A stretch of 64,000 nt of DNA, from assembly GCF_900489465.1 (NCBI RefSeq), contig NZ_UEFQ01000024.1:248001-312000 (forward strand). Direction: 5' to 3'. A model generated the notes under the pieces. That model searched no databases, was not told the origin of the DNA, and was given only the letters and a program-made list of their open reading frames with translations. The translations under genes were made by a program, and so were the position numbers. The stretch comes from Aequorivita sp. CIP111184 (GTDB taxonomy: Bacteria; Bacteroidota; Bacteroidia; Flavobacteriales; Flavobacteriaceae). Positions 41,913 to 49,935 of the stretch are shown here, in pieces (the stretch's first letter is position 1; each line of letters begins with the position of its first letter).

Positions 41913-44324
41913 ACTTTGCTTATTTATATCCATTCTTAATTTCTTCCCAATATATTGGGTTGCTATTGTTGTAAAAACCACAATACTTATGGAACTCAAA
42001 GGCATTAAAATAGCAGCAACTACCGGACGTAAATGTCCCGTAACAGCAAAAGAAAGTCCTATTAAATTGTAAATCAACGAAAGTAGAAATGCCCATTTTA
42101 TAATTTTGACACTACTTTTTGAAAAGTTTAAATAATCTCCGATTTTTTTGAATTGGGAAGCATCAAGAATTCCATCACAAGCGGGTGAGAAAACGTTGGT
42201 ATTTTCTGAAATTACAAAACCTACATTGCTCTGCTTTAAAGCTCCGGCATCGTTAAGACCGTCGCCTATCATCAATACTTGTTTTCCGTTTTGCTGAAGG
42301 GTTTTTATAAAATTGAGTTTATCGTCCGGTTTTTGGTTGAAGTAGAGTTTTGTGCCTTTGGGAAGTAGGGTTTCCAATCGTTCTCGCTCGCCTTCATTAT
42401 CTCCGGAAAGCACCACTACTTCTTTATCATTTCCTAATTGTTCAAAAATTTCAGAAACGCCTTTTCGGTATTCGCTATTGAAAATATAACACCCTTTGTA
42501 AACCTGATTGGTGCTAATATGTACAGTTGTTCTGTTCTTTAATTCTGAGGTTATTTCATCATAAAAACCTACAAATTCATAAGAACCAACTTTAATGGAA
42601 TTGTCATTGAAAGTTGCTGAAATCCCCTTCCCTACTTCTTCTTCAAAATCATCCAGGGTTTGAATATTGTTCTTATCCAAAATAGTATAAAGCGAACGGC
42701 TAAGCGGATGGCTGGAAGCGCGTAGGGTACTGGTAAGCAATTGTTTTTCTTCATTGGAAAGCGCAACGCCTTCGTAGGTAATCAAGTTTTTTTGATTGGT
42801 AGTAAGCGTACCCGTTTTGTCGAAAACAACTGTATCTACCTTTGCCATTTGTTCAATTACCGAAGTTTCCTTTAAATACAGTTTTTCCCTTCCGAAGATT
42901 CGCAACACGTTCCCCAAAGTGAATGGTGCCGCCAAAGCAATGGCGCACGGACAGGCAACAATCAACACCGAAGTAAAAACATTGAATGCCTTTGAAGGAT
43001 CAAAAACTAGCCAAAAAATAGTAGAAATAAAAGCCACGGAAAGAATTGCAACCGTAAAACGCTTGCTGATACTGTCAGTGATAGATTCAAAAATTCCTGT
43101 TTTATCCTTGCTGAAAACATCATTGCTCCAAAGTTGGGTCAAGTAGCTTTGCGCTACGGCTTTTAAAACTTCTACTTCCAAAATTCCGGCCTGTTGTTTT
43201 CCACCGGCAAAAAGTTTATCACCACTTTGTTTTGAAACTGGCTCAGCTTCACCGGTAACAAAACTGTAATCTATCAGCGCATTTCCTTTTATTAAAATGG
43301 CATCAACCGGAAGAATTTCATTATTGCGAATTAATAATCTATCGCCTTTTTTTATGGTGTAAACCTCAGCTTGTTCCTCCACAATTTTTCCTTCTGAATT
43401 TTTAAAAAGTTTGGTAACGGCGATTGGGAAATAGGATTTGTAATCGCGTTCAAAAGATAGATAACTGTATGTTTTCTGTTGGAAAAATTTCCCAATCAAT
43501 AAAAAGAACACAAGACCGGTCAAACTGTCAAAAAAACCGGAACCCCAATTCATCACAATATCCAGAGTGCTTCGTATAAAAAGAACCGCGATACCCAGAG
43601 CAATGGGAATATCAATATTCAAAATTTTTGAGCGAAGTCCTTTGTAGGCCGAAGTGAAATAACCGCTACCACTATAAAAAACAACTGGAAGCGAAAACGC
43701 AAACATCAACCAACGGAAAAAGGGTTTGAATTGGTCTAACCAAAATTCGGAATGTTCAAAATATTCGGGGAACGATAGAAACATCACATTTCCAAAGGCA
43801 AAACCCGCAACACCCAATTTATATATTAGACTTCTGTTGATGTTTTTTTCTTTTTTATCGGAATCGTCCAGTGAAATATAGGGTTCGTAACCAATTCGAC
43901 TTAAAAGAATAACCAGATTTTTAAGTGAATTTTCTTCCGAAGTAAAAGTTATACGAACTGTTTTTTCAGGAAAATTTACCTGTGAAGTTTTTACAGCTGG
44001 ATTGAGTTTATTGAGATTTTCAAGAATCCAAATGCAACTACTACAATGGATTGATGGAATTAAAAAAGAAACAATTTGTGTGTTGCCATCATTGAATTCA
44101 AGGAGCTTTTCAACAATAACTTCATTATCGAGAAAGTCGTATTTCCCAGCAATTTCCCTTGGTGAAATTCCTGGGGTTTTTTGAAGATCGTAATAATAGC
44201 TTAGGTCGTTATCGTGTAAAATATCATAAACAGTTTTGCAACCGTGGCAACAAAAGGATTTCTCCTCATGCTTAATTTCAATATCCGAACAGGGATCGCC
44301 ACAATGAAAACAGTTTACCATCAA
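41910..44324 (-). CDS. ccoI: CcoI/FixI copper-transporting P1B ATPase for cbb3 assembly
   Basis: An 804-residue P-type ATPase. The N terminus has a Cys-rich motif, CFHCGDPC and FCCHGCKTVYDIL, then an HMA domain with SIHCSSCIWILENL. The membrane site is CPC (VACPCAIALAAPFTLGN), the phosphorylation site DKTGTLTTNQ, with GDGLNDAGAL near the C terminus. This layout is typical of CcoI, which supplies copper to the CuB site and to other extracytoplasmic copper enzymes. It has a separate FNR-type promoter module upstream. Confidence 0.93.
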   Translation of the reverse strand: MMVNCFHCGDPCSDIEIKHEEKSFCCHGCKTVYDILHDNDLSYYYDLQKTPGISPREIAGKYDFLDNEVIVEKLLEFNDGNTQIVSFLIPSIHCSSCIWILENLNKLNPAVKTSQVNFPEKTVRITFTSEENSLKNLVILLSRIGYEPYISLDDSDKKEKNINRSLIYKLGVAGFAFGNVMFLSFPEYFEHSEFWLDQFKPFFRWLMFAFSLPVVFYSGSGYFTSAYKGLRSKILNIDIPIALGIAVLFIRSTLDIVMNWGSGFFDSLTGLVFFLLIGKFFQQKTYSYLSFERDYKSYFPIAVTKLFKNSEGKIVEEQAEVYTIKKGDRLLIRNNEILPVDAILIKGNALIDYSFVTGEAEPVSKQSGDKLFAGGKQQAGILEVEVLKAVAQSYLTQLWSNDVFSKDKTGIFESITDSISKRFTVAILSVAFISTIFWLVFDPSKAFNVFTSVLIVACPCAIALAAPFTLGNVLRIFGREKLYLKETSVIEQMAKVDTVVFDKTGTLTTNQKNLITYEGVALSNEEKQLLTSTLRASSHPLSRSLYTILDKNNIQTLDDFEEEVGKGISATFNDNSIKVGSYEFVGFYDEITSELKNRTTVHISTNQVYKGCYIFNSEYRKGVSEIFEQLGNDKEVVVLSGDNEGERERLETLLPKGTKLYFNQKPDDKLNFIKTLQQNGKQVLMIGDGLNDAGALKQSNVGFVISENTNVFSPACDGILDASQFKKIGDYLNFSKSSVKIIKWAFLLSLIYNLIGLSFAVTGHLRPVVAAILMPLSSISIVVFTTIATQYIGKKLRMDINKQS

Positions 44325-44352
44325 TCTAAAAATTTGCTCGTTATACCTGCTG

Positions 44353-44395
44353 CAAAGTTTAGTAATGTAAGCTATTTAAAAAATGATAAATATCA
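44353..44395 (-). promoter_or_regulatory. FNR-type promoter module of ccoI
   Basis: TGATAAATATCA (44384-44395) and, on the minus strand, AAACTTTG (44360-44353), which matches the -7 box except at its first base. The 29.5-base spacing is the same as upstream of hemN and ccoS. The ccoI ATG follows at 44324. Confidence 0.68.
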
Positions 44396-44420
44396 CTTAA
44401 ACTAATCGCATTTACGAAAA

Positions 44421-44630
44421 TTAACTCCTTTTAATGCTACAAGAATTTATCCCCAAAAGTGTATAAATCGGACAAAAACTAACGAAACTGGTTAAAACAA
44501 AAATTCCAGCAACTACAAGTAATACAATAGCCAATGTACCATCAATAACTTCAAAATAATATAAAGCCACAATAATTGCAGCTACCAAAAATCTAATTGT
44601 ACGGTCTGCGCCGCCCATATTTTTTTTCAT
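44421..44630 (-). CDS. DUF2892 (YgaP-like) membrane protein
   Basis: A 69-residue protein with two membrane helices. KKNMGGADRTIRFLVAAIIVALYY and SFVSFCPIYTLLGINSC match the DUF2892 family, the membrane part of YgaP-like rhodanese proteins. The rhodanese domain is absent. The two Cys residues near the end are conserved in the family. Role unknown; the neighbours deal with NO and copper. Confidence 0.85.
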   Translation of the reverse strand: MKKNMGGADRTIRFLVAAIIVALYYFEVIDGTLAIVLLVVAGIFVLTSFVSFCPIYTLLGINSCSIKRS

Positions 44631-44699
44631 ATCACGAAATTAGATTTGTTTATAAACATTAGTAAAAGTGGTAAATAAGGGAATTAAATGTACGCATTT

Positions 44700-45917
44700 T
44701 TACGCAGCTTTGAAATACTCTATAAAAGTATTCTTAAAAAAAAGGATTGCAATTGAGATGGGAAAAGCCAAACTTAACATTGCCAATAATAAATAATAAT
44801 TTGAAAAAAAAGGTAAGCCCAACCATAGCGCGGTAGCTTTATAAAAAATTAGAAGTTCCGTAGTTGTGAAAGCAAAAATGAAAGTCAATAAAAAACTTTT
44901 CGGAAGCTCAATAAGTTTAAAATATTTCAAAAAGGCGAGTAAAGTTGTGATTACAATCCCCAGGAAAACCAAATGCAAGTAGCCGATTACAAAATCCTTG
45001 AGTTGAAAAGCGAGGTTTGCGACATATGGAAATGCCGAAAACACTTGCATTAAAGTTTTTACAACCATTAAACTCCCCGAAATTTTCATAAGAAAGAAAA
45101 CTCTGGAGGAAAAGGATTTTTTTAAAATCGGGAAATGATTTTTCAGCATCAAATAGAGTTCGTAAAAAGCCAAACCTTGCGCCACCGCTCCTACCAATCC
45201 GAGTATATAAAAAATTAAGGGTGGAGCGAACCAGAGTACTGATAGAAACACGGTAAAGAGTATTCCGAAATTCAAAAGAAGGAAAAATGATTTCAATTTT
45301 TCGGGATTAAATAGGATTCCTTTTTCTTCAAAAATATAAAATAGAACACCCAAAAGTGCCAAAATAAACCAACCGTTATACTGAAAGTGAAGGTAGAAAT
45401 AAATGGAGGTTTTGTACCAAATGGAATCAGGCCCCAGCGTTGCCATCACCCACCCAATTGCCCACGGACCGATGCTGGAAAGCACTAAATATAAAAGTGA
45501 CGTCTTTATCAATTTCCACGAAAATCGGTTTTTAAAATGCTTCGGAATATGTTTTATAGCAAACCATGAAAACCAATAGGAGGCGAATAGAAAAAGACTT
45601 GAAAATATAATGGAAAACAGCGCGTAGCCTTGTATTGGAAACGTCACTAACATTCCAATAATACAAATGTTTGTAAAGATAAAAATACGTTTGTAAAGCT
45701 TGGGTTTATGCGCTTCAGAAAGGAAAATTTTATAAATCAGGGTCGTCAATCCCAAATAGACCCAACCCAATAGGGCTGTGTGCGAATGTGCGTGCAGGAT
45801 AAATTTATAATTCAGCGGAATGGGCGTAACGTAGAATAGCCGAAGCAACACTCCCATCAAGGCTACAATTAAGAAATAGACCAACGCAATGACTATATGT
45901 TTCTTTAAATCTATCAA
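44700..45917 (-). CDS. Heme-copper-oxidase-like multi-helix membrane protein
   Basis: A 405-residue protein with about 12 membrane helices. His-rich motifs lie in membrane segments: FILHAHSHTALLGWVYLG (residues about 39-56), YFYLHFQYNGWFILALLG (about 170-187) and FVIGYLHLVFLG (about 315-326). These resemble helix II, VI and X motifs of the heme-copper oxidase fold but without the HH pair of helix VII, so a classical CuB site is not present. The gene is next to ric and to other NO-related genes. It may be a heme-binding NO-stress protein analogous to NnrS; it is not an oxidase by these data. Confidence 0.65.
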   Translation of the reverse strand: MIDLKKHIVIALVYFLIVALMGVLLRLFYVTPIPLNYKFILHAHSHTALLGWVYLGLTTLIYKIFLSEAHKPKLYKRIFIFTNICIIGMLVTFPIQGYALFSIIFSSLFLFASYWFSWFAIKHIPKHFKNRFSWKLIKTSLLYLVLSSIGPWAIGWVMATLGPDSIWYKTSIYFYLHFQYNGWFILALLGVLFYIFEEKGILFNPEKLKSFFLLLNFGILFTVFLSVLWFAPPLIFYILGLVGAVAQGLAFYELYLMLKNHFPILKKSFSSRVFFLMKISGSLMVVKTLMQVFSAFPYVANLAFQLKDFVIGYLHLVFLGIVITTLLAFLKYFKLIELPKSFLLTFIFAFTTTELLIFYKATALWLGLPFFSNYYLLLAMLSLAFPISIAILFFKNTFIEYFKAA

Positions 45918-45933
45918 GCTTTAAAATTAAAAA

Positions 45934-45987
45934 AACAGTCCGGAATTTGGCTATAAACATTCATAATTGCCATTCTTCCGAACTGTT
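45934..45987 (-). terminator. Terminator after ric
   Basis: On the minus strand, arms AACAGTTCGGAA and TTCCGGACTGTT (one G-U pair) enclose about 30 bases, in which TGGC/GCCA can extend the stem. Seven T follow directly. It lies between the ric stop codon and the start of the membrane protein gene at 45917, and would separate the two transcripts. Confidence 0.7.
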
Positions 45988-46046
45988 GTATAAACCAATC
46001 AAAAAAAATACAAGATTTGGGGCCTTTGTTATTTGTATCAGTTCAA

Positions 46047-46769
46047 TTAATTTTTCAATATCTTTTCTAAATTCAAAGCCTTTGGGAAAAGGATATTGTT
46101 TTCTAAATGCACGTGTTGGTGCAAATCCTGTTCAAATTCATCCAGTTTTGAATAAAATGCACGATACGTATTACAAGCGCCTTGAGGTGGAGTAAAATTG
46201 TTGCTGAGCACAGCTATTCTACGTAATATCTCGCCGGCTTCTTCGTGCTCTTCTTCCATCATTTTAATGGGGTTTTCAACAGTTCCAAAATGTATTGAGG
46301 GAATTTCACTGCCTTCGCGCTCTGCTTTTACTAATTTTTTAATGAAGGGAAAAAGAATTAATTCTTCCTTTTTCATATGTGCCGCCAATGTCTGCACTAC
46401 TTTTTTCACTAAAATTTCTATTTCACCCAACTCAGTATAATGGTGGCCATGAACGTGATTCACCCTTTTGGAATACTGAAGAAGTAATGGACTGCTTTCT
46501 TCAACGTAACCGTGGTGTAGATTAATAATATGATCTGTAAGAAAATCAAGCTTCCAACTGTTGTAATCTGAAGCGCGATCTGGCACACTATCCAAACTTA
46601 AAAGTTCAGTTTCCAAGATATCTGGATTAATTTTCGCCTTTTCGCAGGCTCTTTTAATACTTATTCCACCGCCACAGCAGAAATCTATTCCGTATTTTTT
46701 AAATATATGGGCGGCTTTTATGTTTTCGGTAACCACGTCTGCCACGGTACGTTCTTGAAGTGTTGTCAT
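46047..46769 (-). CDS. ric: Iron-sulfur cluster repair di-iron protein (RIC/ScdA/YtfE)
   Basis: A 240-residue protein with the N-terminal DUF542 domain (residues about 1-60, with DFCCGGG at about residues 29-35) and a hemerythrin-like di-iron domain with HHGYVEESSPLLL, AAHMKKEELILFPFI and LHQHVHLENNILFPKA. RIC proteins repair iron-sulfur clusters after NO or oxidative damage. An FNR-type promoter module lies upstream at 46799-46842. Its presence next to denitrification genes fits protection against NO. Confidence 0.93.
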   Translation of the reverse strand: MTTLQERTVADVVTENIKAAHIFKKYGIDFCCGGGISIKRACEKAKINPDILETELLSLDSVPDRASDYNSWKLDFLTDHIINLHHGYVEESSPLLLQYSKRVNHVHGHHYTELGEIEILVKKVVQTLAAHMKKEELILFPFIKKLVKAEREGSEIPSIHFGTVENPIKMMEEEHEEAGEILRRIAVLSNNFTPPQGACNTYRAFYSKLDEFEQDLHQHVHLENNILFPKALNLEKILKN

Positions 46770-46798
46770 TTTTCTGAAGTTTTAAAAATAATATGAAG

Positions 46799-46842
46799 CA
46801 AATTTAAAAAAAAACGATGCCTTTAAAATATGACCTAAATCA
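46799..46842 (-). promoter_or_regulatory. FNR-type promoter module of ric
   Basis: TGACCTAAATCA (46831-46842), and TAAATTTG on the minus strand (46806-46799), a full match to TAnnTTTG. The spacing is 30.5 bases, one more than in the other modules. Confidence 0.7.
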
Positions 46843-46873
46843 TAAAAGGATTTATTTATCTTATTTTAATAAA

Positions 46874-47338
46874 TTATTCCCAAAATGGATCGTGATAATC
46901 TGGTGTTTTCCCAAGGTGAAGGTGTATTTCCTCAATTTTTTCAAGTTGTTCTTCCGTGGCAACTTTTTGTATTTCGTTGAAAAGAATGCGTTCCTCAAAC
47001 CGAATGTGCGCATCCAGTTCTTCCTCTAAACGGCTAAGCGATTTATCAGGATTTCTCGAGTCATTAAAAAGACGTTTTATACGGCGGTGCTCCTTTAATG
47101 CACGCTCTATTAATACATTATCTTTTCCGAGAATTGGAAAAACATATTTTTCTTCATCACTGAAATGTGGCTTTATTTCATGCTGAAAAAACCATTTTGC
47201 ATATTCGCTTAGTCTTTCTATTTCAATATTTTTATTGAAACCTTTTCGCAGTTTCCAACTGAAAAGTAACCCAAAATGATGTTGCCGGCTTAAGGCTTGT
47301 AATGCTTTGTGACGTTTTAAAGGTTTTTTCTTTTCCAT
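46874..47338 (-). CDS. Hemerythrin-domain protein
   Basis: A 154-residue protein from the ATG ending at 47338 (MEKKKPLKRHKAL); the longer frame overlaps the preceding gene. The hemerythrin-like pattern is RQHHFGLLFSWKLRKGF, FFQHEIKPHFSDEEKYVFPIL, LKEHRRIKRLFND and LDAHIRFEERILFNEIQ. These His and Glu residues can bind a di-iron centre. A role in oxygen or NO sensing/binding is likely given neighbours. Confidence 0.83.
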   Translation of the reverse strand: MEKKKPLKRHKALQALSRQHHFGLLFSWKLRKGFNKNIEIERLSEYAKWFFQHEIKPHFSDEEKYVFPILGKDNVLIERALKEHRRIKRLFNDSRNPDKSLSRLEEELDAHIRFEERILFNEIQKVATEEQLEKIEEIHLHLGKTPDYHDPFWE

Positions 47339-47342
47339 AGAT

Positions 47343-47633
47343 TTAGGATGTTTCAATATATTTTATTCGCTTGCCTCCACACTCGGGACAACGCTCAATT
47401 ATTCTCTTTTTGTTTTTAAATCCGTCTACGTGTTCCACCATAAATTTTCCCACTTTAACATGTTTATCGCGATGGTTCTTTACGTCTATTTGTTTGTCCT
47501 TGGACATTACGCGAGTTTTCTGATCATATTCTTGATAACCCCAACAAAAAGGGCAGTTTTCGCCAACTTCTTCTAAAAGCAACTCTTTCGGTTCTTTTCT
47601 GAAAAATTTCAATAAACGATGAATATAGTCCAT
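47343..47633 (-). CDS. Zinc-ribbon-like conserved protein
   Basis: A 96-residue protein with two CxxC-type knuckles: CPFCWGY (residues about 27-33) and CPECGGKRI near the C terminus, separated by a charged region (KNHRDKHVKVGKF). This is consistent with a zinc ribbon. It starts upstream of the hemerythrin gene on the same strand. Function unknown. Confidence 0.7.
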   Translation of the reverse strand: MDYIHRLLKFFRKEPKELLLEEVGENCPFCWGYQEYDQKTRVMSKDKQIDVKNHRDKHVKVGKFMVEHVDGFKNKKRIIERCPECGGKRIKYIETS

Positions 47634-47674
47634 TTCATTTGAATTAAAAATCAGTTTATTTTTCTAAAACACAA

Positions 47675-48388
47675 TCATTCCAGTGCTATCGGATTTAATG
47701 GTCTTACGGTTATTTCGCTTATCAACATATTGTCTGGTGTCTTCAGAATATGTAATAATGTTGAAGCAATATCTTTTGTCTGCAACATATTGCTATGAGA
47801 TTTAATTCCGGAGCTTTTAAAAAAAGAAGTATCAATGGAACCAGGATTTAAACAGGTTACCTTGATATTATATTCCCGCAATTCTTTAAAAAGTGCTTCA
47901 CTAAAGCCACTTATACCATATTTTGTGGCAGAATAGGCAGCACTTTCTGCTCTTGTTGTTATTCCAAGTATAGAACCAATATTTATTATATGGGAGCTCT
48001 CACTTTTTGCTTTCATAAATTTTACGGCTTCCGATGTGATGCAATACATTCCATTCAAATTGGTATTTATCATTCTATACCATTCTTCTGAAGGCATTTC
48101 ATCTATTTTACCAAAGAAACCTGCACCTGCGTTGTTTATTAAAATATCTGGTGCTATTTCTTCGGAAAAAGTTTCGGCAAGCCAATTTTGTACATCTTTT
48201 TCGTCAGAAATATCTAGCTGAACAGGAATGAAATTGCTTCCAATACTTTTTTGAAGTTCTTGAAGTTTATCATTATTTCGTGCAAGCCCATAAACCTTTG
48301 CGCCTTCTGCAACCAAAGCTTTGGAAATGGCTGCTCCCAAACCACTGCTAGCACCGGTAACGATTACTGTTCTATTTAAAATATTCAT
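47675..48388 (-). CDS. Short-chain dehydrogenase/reductase
   Basis: A 237-residue SDR with TGASSGLGAAISKAL at the cofactor site, NNAGAG, the catalytic Ser region INIGSILG and Tyr-x3-Lys in YSATKYG. The substrate is not predictable. It is close to NO-related genes but has no evident link to them. Confidence 0.87.
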   Translation of the reverse strand: MNILNRTVIVTGASSGLGAAISKALVAEGAKVYGLARNNDKLQELQKSIGSNFIPVQLDISDEKDVQNWLAETFSEEIAPDILINNAGAGFFGKIDEMPSEEWYRMINTNLNGMYCITSEAVKFMKAKSESSHIINIGSILGITTRAESAAYSATKYGISGFSEALFKELREYNIKVTCLNPGSIDTSFFKSSGIKSHSNMLQTKDIASTLLHILKTPDNMLISEITVRPLNPIALE

Positions 48389-48493
48389 TTTTTGGATTAT
48401 AACTTCCTAATTCTTTTCTAAAACCAATTGCCAATCGGTTTCAGAATTTCAAATATTTTCAATTTCTTCCTTTGGAATTTTACACAAAAATAT

Positions 48494-48832
48494 CTATTTA
48501 TTATGCTTTTCCATTTCCTCCATTGCAAGTGTGGCGTGGGCATAAGCGGCTCCCGCTCGCATTTCTGAGGCTACCCAGATAGCTTCCATTATTTCTTCTT
48601 TGCTTGCGCCTTTGCGCATGGCTTGTGGCGTGTGTGCGCGAATGCAGTAAGGGCATTGTGTAACATGTGCCACTGCAACTGCAATGAGCTGTTTCGTTTT
48701 TTCATCCAAAGCTCCTGCTTGAAAAACTGTTTTACTGAAGTTTCGCCAAGCCTCAATATTTTGGGGTGCTAGCGCTGCTTTTTTCTCTGCCAATTCACGT
48801 GTTGTATCGGGAAACATATTTGTATTTTCCAT
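48494..48832 (-). CDS. AhpD-like carboxymuconolactone decarboxylase-family protein
   Basis: A 112-residue protein; the ATG ending at 48832 (MENTNMFPDTTRELA) gives the best start. The family motif is QCPYCIRAHTPQAMRKGASKEEIMEA with CxxC and His, as in AhpD alkylhydroperoxidases. It is probably a small redox protein active against peroxides or nitrosative damage. Confidence 0.85.
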   Translation of the reverse strand: MENTNMFPDTTRELAEKKAALAPQNIEAWRNFSKTVFQAGALDEKTKQLIAVAVAHVTQCPYCIRAHTPQAMRKGASKEEIMEAIWVASEMRAGAAYAHATLAMEEMEKHNK

Positions 48833-48886
48833 AATTGTGTTCTTTAAAATTATCAATCTTTAAAGGAGATTCACGTTAAAAGTCTC

Positions 48887-49183
48887 TTAACTTTTAAATT
48901 CTATAGTTGAAGTATTTTCCATTATTGCAATTGCGTGAAAGTCTTTATTGATTTTTAAACTATGTTTAACCATTGCAGGAATTATAAAAGTTGTGCCCGA
49001 TGAAAGTGTGTGATTTTTGTCTTGCATTTTTAAAACAGCTTCACCTTTTAATACTACTATCACAGCTTCTTTTGTGCTATGGTGCAGTGGCATTTCCATC
49101 CCAGATTTTGCTATTATGTTAAGTGTTTTAAAAATCTCGCCAACACTTAAGGTTGTCATTTCTGGATTATTTGAATTTTCCAT
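48887..49183 (-). CDS. Small cupin-domain protein
   Basis: A 98-residue protein with a cupin core: MPLHHSTKEAVIVVLKGEAVLKM, GTTFIIPAMVKHSLKI. The HH and the later H form a plausible metal site. Its role is unknown. It is the last gene before the NO-reductase-like operon in the same direction. Confidence 0.8.
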   Translation of the reverse strand: MENSNNPEMTTLSVGEIFKTLNIIAKSGMEMPLHHSTKEAVIVVLKGEAVLKMQDKNHTLSSGTTFIIPAMVKHSLKINKDFHAIAIMENTSTIEFKS

Positions 49184-49236
49184 ACTAATTAAGTTTCAAA
49201 TTTTATTATATACTTCTCTTACGCTATAATCATTGT

Positions 49237-49659
49237 TTAAAAAAAAGATTTATACAATTCTGGACTCCAATACATAATTAGGTAGAACAATCCGAAAGCG
49301 AAAAAGGCAATCAACAATGCCCAAACCCAGGCTGGAATTGCTTTTGGAGTTTCAGAACCTTTTATAACAAAAAAATCTTTTGTTTCACTTCCGTAAGCAT
49401 TGATTATTAAAGGTACTTGGGTGTCTACCGTTTCATTATCCTTTAAGCCCACTATGGAAATAGAAGGACCGTTGCGCACTACGAAAGGAACTTCGCGAAT
49501 ACCTTCAATTCCGTTAGAGGACTTTGCTACAATTTTTAAAGTGTGTTTACCGTCGGAAATTTTGGTTGTATCCAAAACAACTTTTACAGGTGGAGCAAAA
49601 GAGGCAAATGGCTTTGGATCTTCATCCAAAAAAACTTTTATGATTCTATTATCTTCCAT
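49237..49659 (-). CDS. Membrane-anchored Ig-like protein of the candidate NOR operon
   Basis: A 140-residue protein without a signal peptide. Two beta-rich segments (VKVVLDTTKISDGKHTLKIVAK and SISIVGLKDNETVDTQVPLIINAYG) resemble Ig-like folds. One C-terminal membrane helix (PAWVWALLIAFFAFGLFYLIMY) follows. It lies three bases from the next gene of the operon, so it is probably a small subunit or assembly factor of the enzyme at 49936-52769. No family is recognised. Confidence 0.7.
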   Translation of the reverse strand: MEDNRIIKVFLDEDPKPFASFAPPVKVVLDTTKISDGKHTLKIVAKSSNGIEGIREVPFVVRNGPSISIVGLKDNETVDTQVPLIINAYGSETKDFFVIKGSETPKAIPAWVWALLIAFFAFGLFYLIMYWSPELYKSFF

Positions 49660-49662
49660 AAT

Positions 49663-49932
49663 TTAAAATCCTTCATTTTTAACGATATTTTTTATATGAT
49701 CTGGATTGCCTTCTTTGGGTTTTATTAAATATTTGATACTTAAAAATAAAGTAGCAACCACTATTACCACACCAGACCATATAATTATATAATCCATAGG
49801 TCCCGAAGGACCGGAGCCGTGTGTTATATTCTCAAAGCCCGCTGGCTGATTTTTTTTACATAGATCACAAGCCCAACTTAGCTGATTCCCTAAAAAAAAT
49901 AAGATTGTAAAAACTGATAATATCTTTTTCAT
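49663..49932 (-). CDS. Small exported membrane protein with CDLCKK motif
   Basis: An 89-residue protein with a signal-like helix, then ACDLCKKNQP right after the cleavage site, one membrane helix (about residues 47-67) and a charged tail. The CxxC pair could bind metal or heme-adjacent copper. It is directly downstream of the diheme subunit gene (four bases), so it belongs to the same operon. Function unknown. Confidence 0.7.
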   Translation of the reverse strand: MKKILSVFTILFFLGNQLSWACDLCKKNQPAGFENITHGSGPSGPMDYIIIWSGVVIVVATLFLSIKYLIKPKEGNPDHIKNIVKNEGF

Positions 49933-49935
49933 CTT

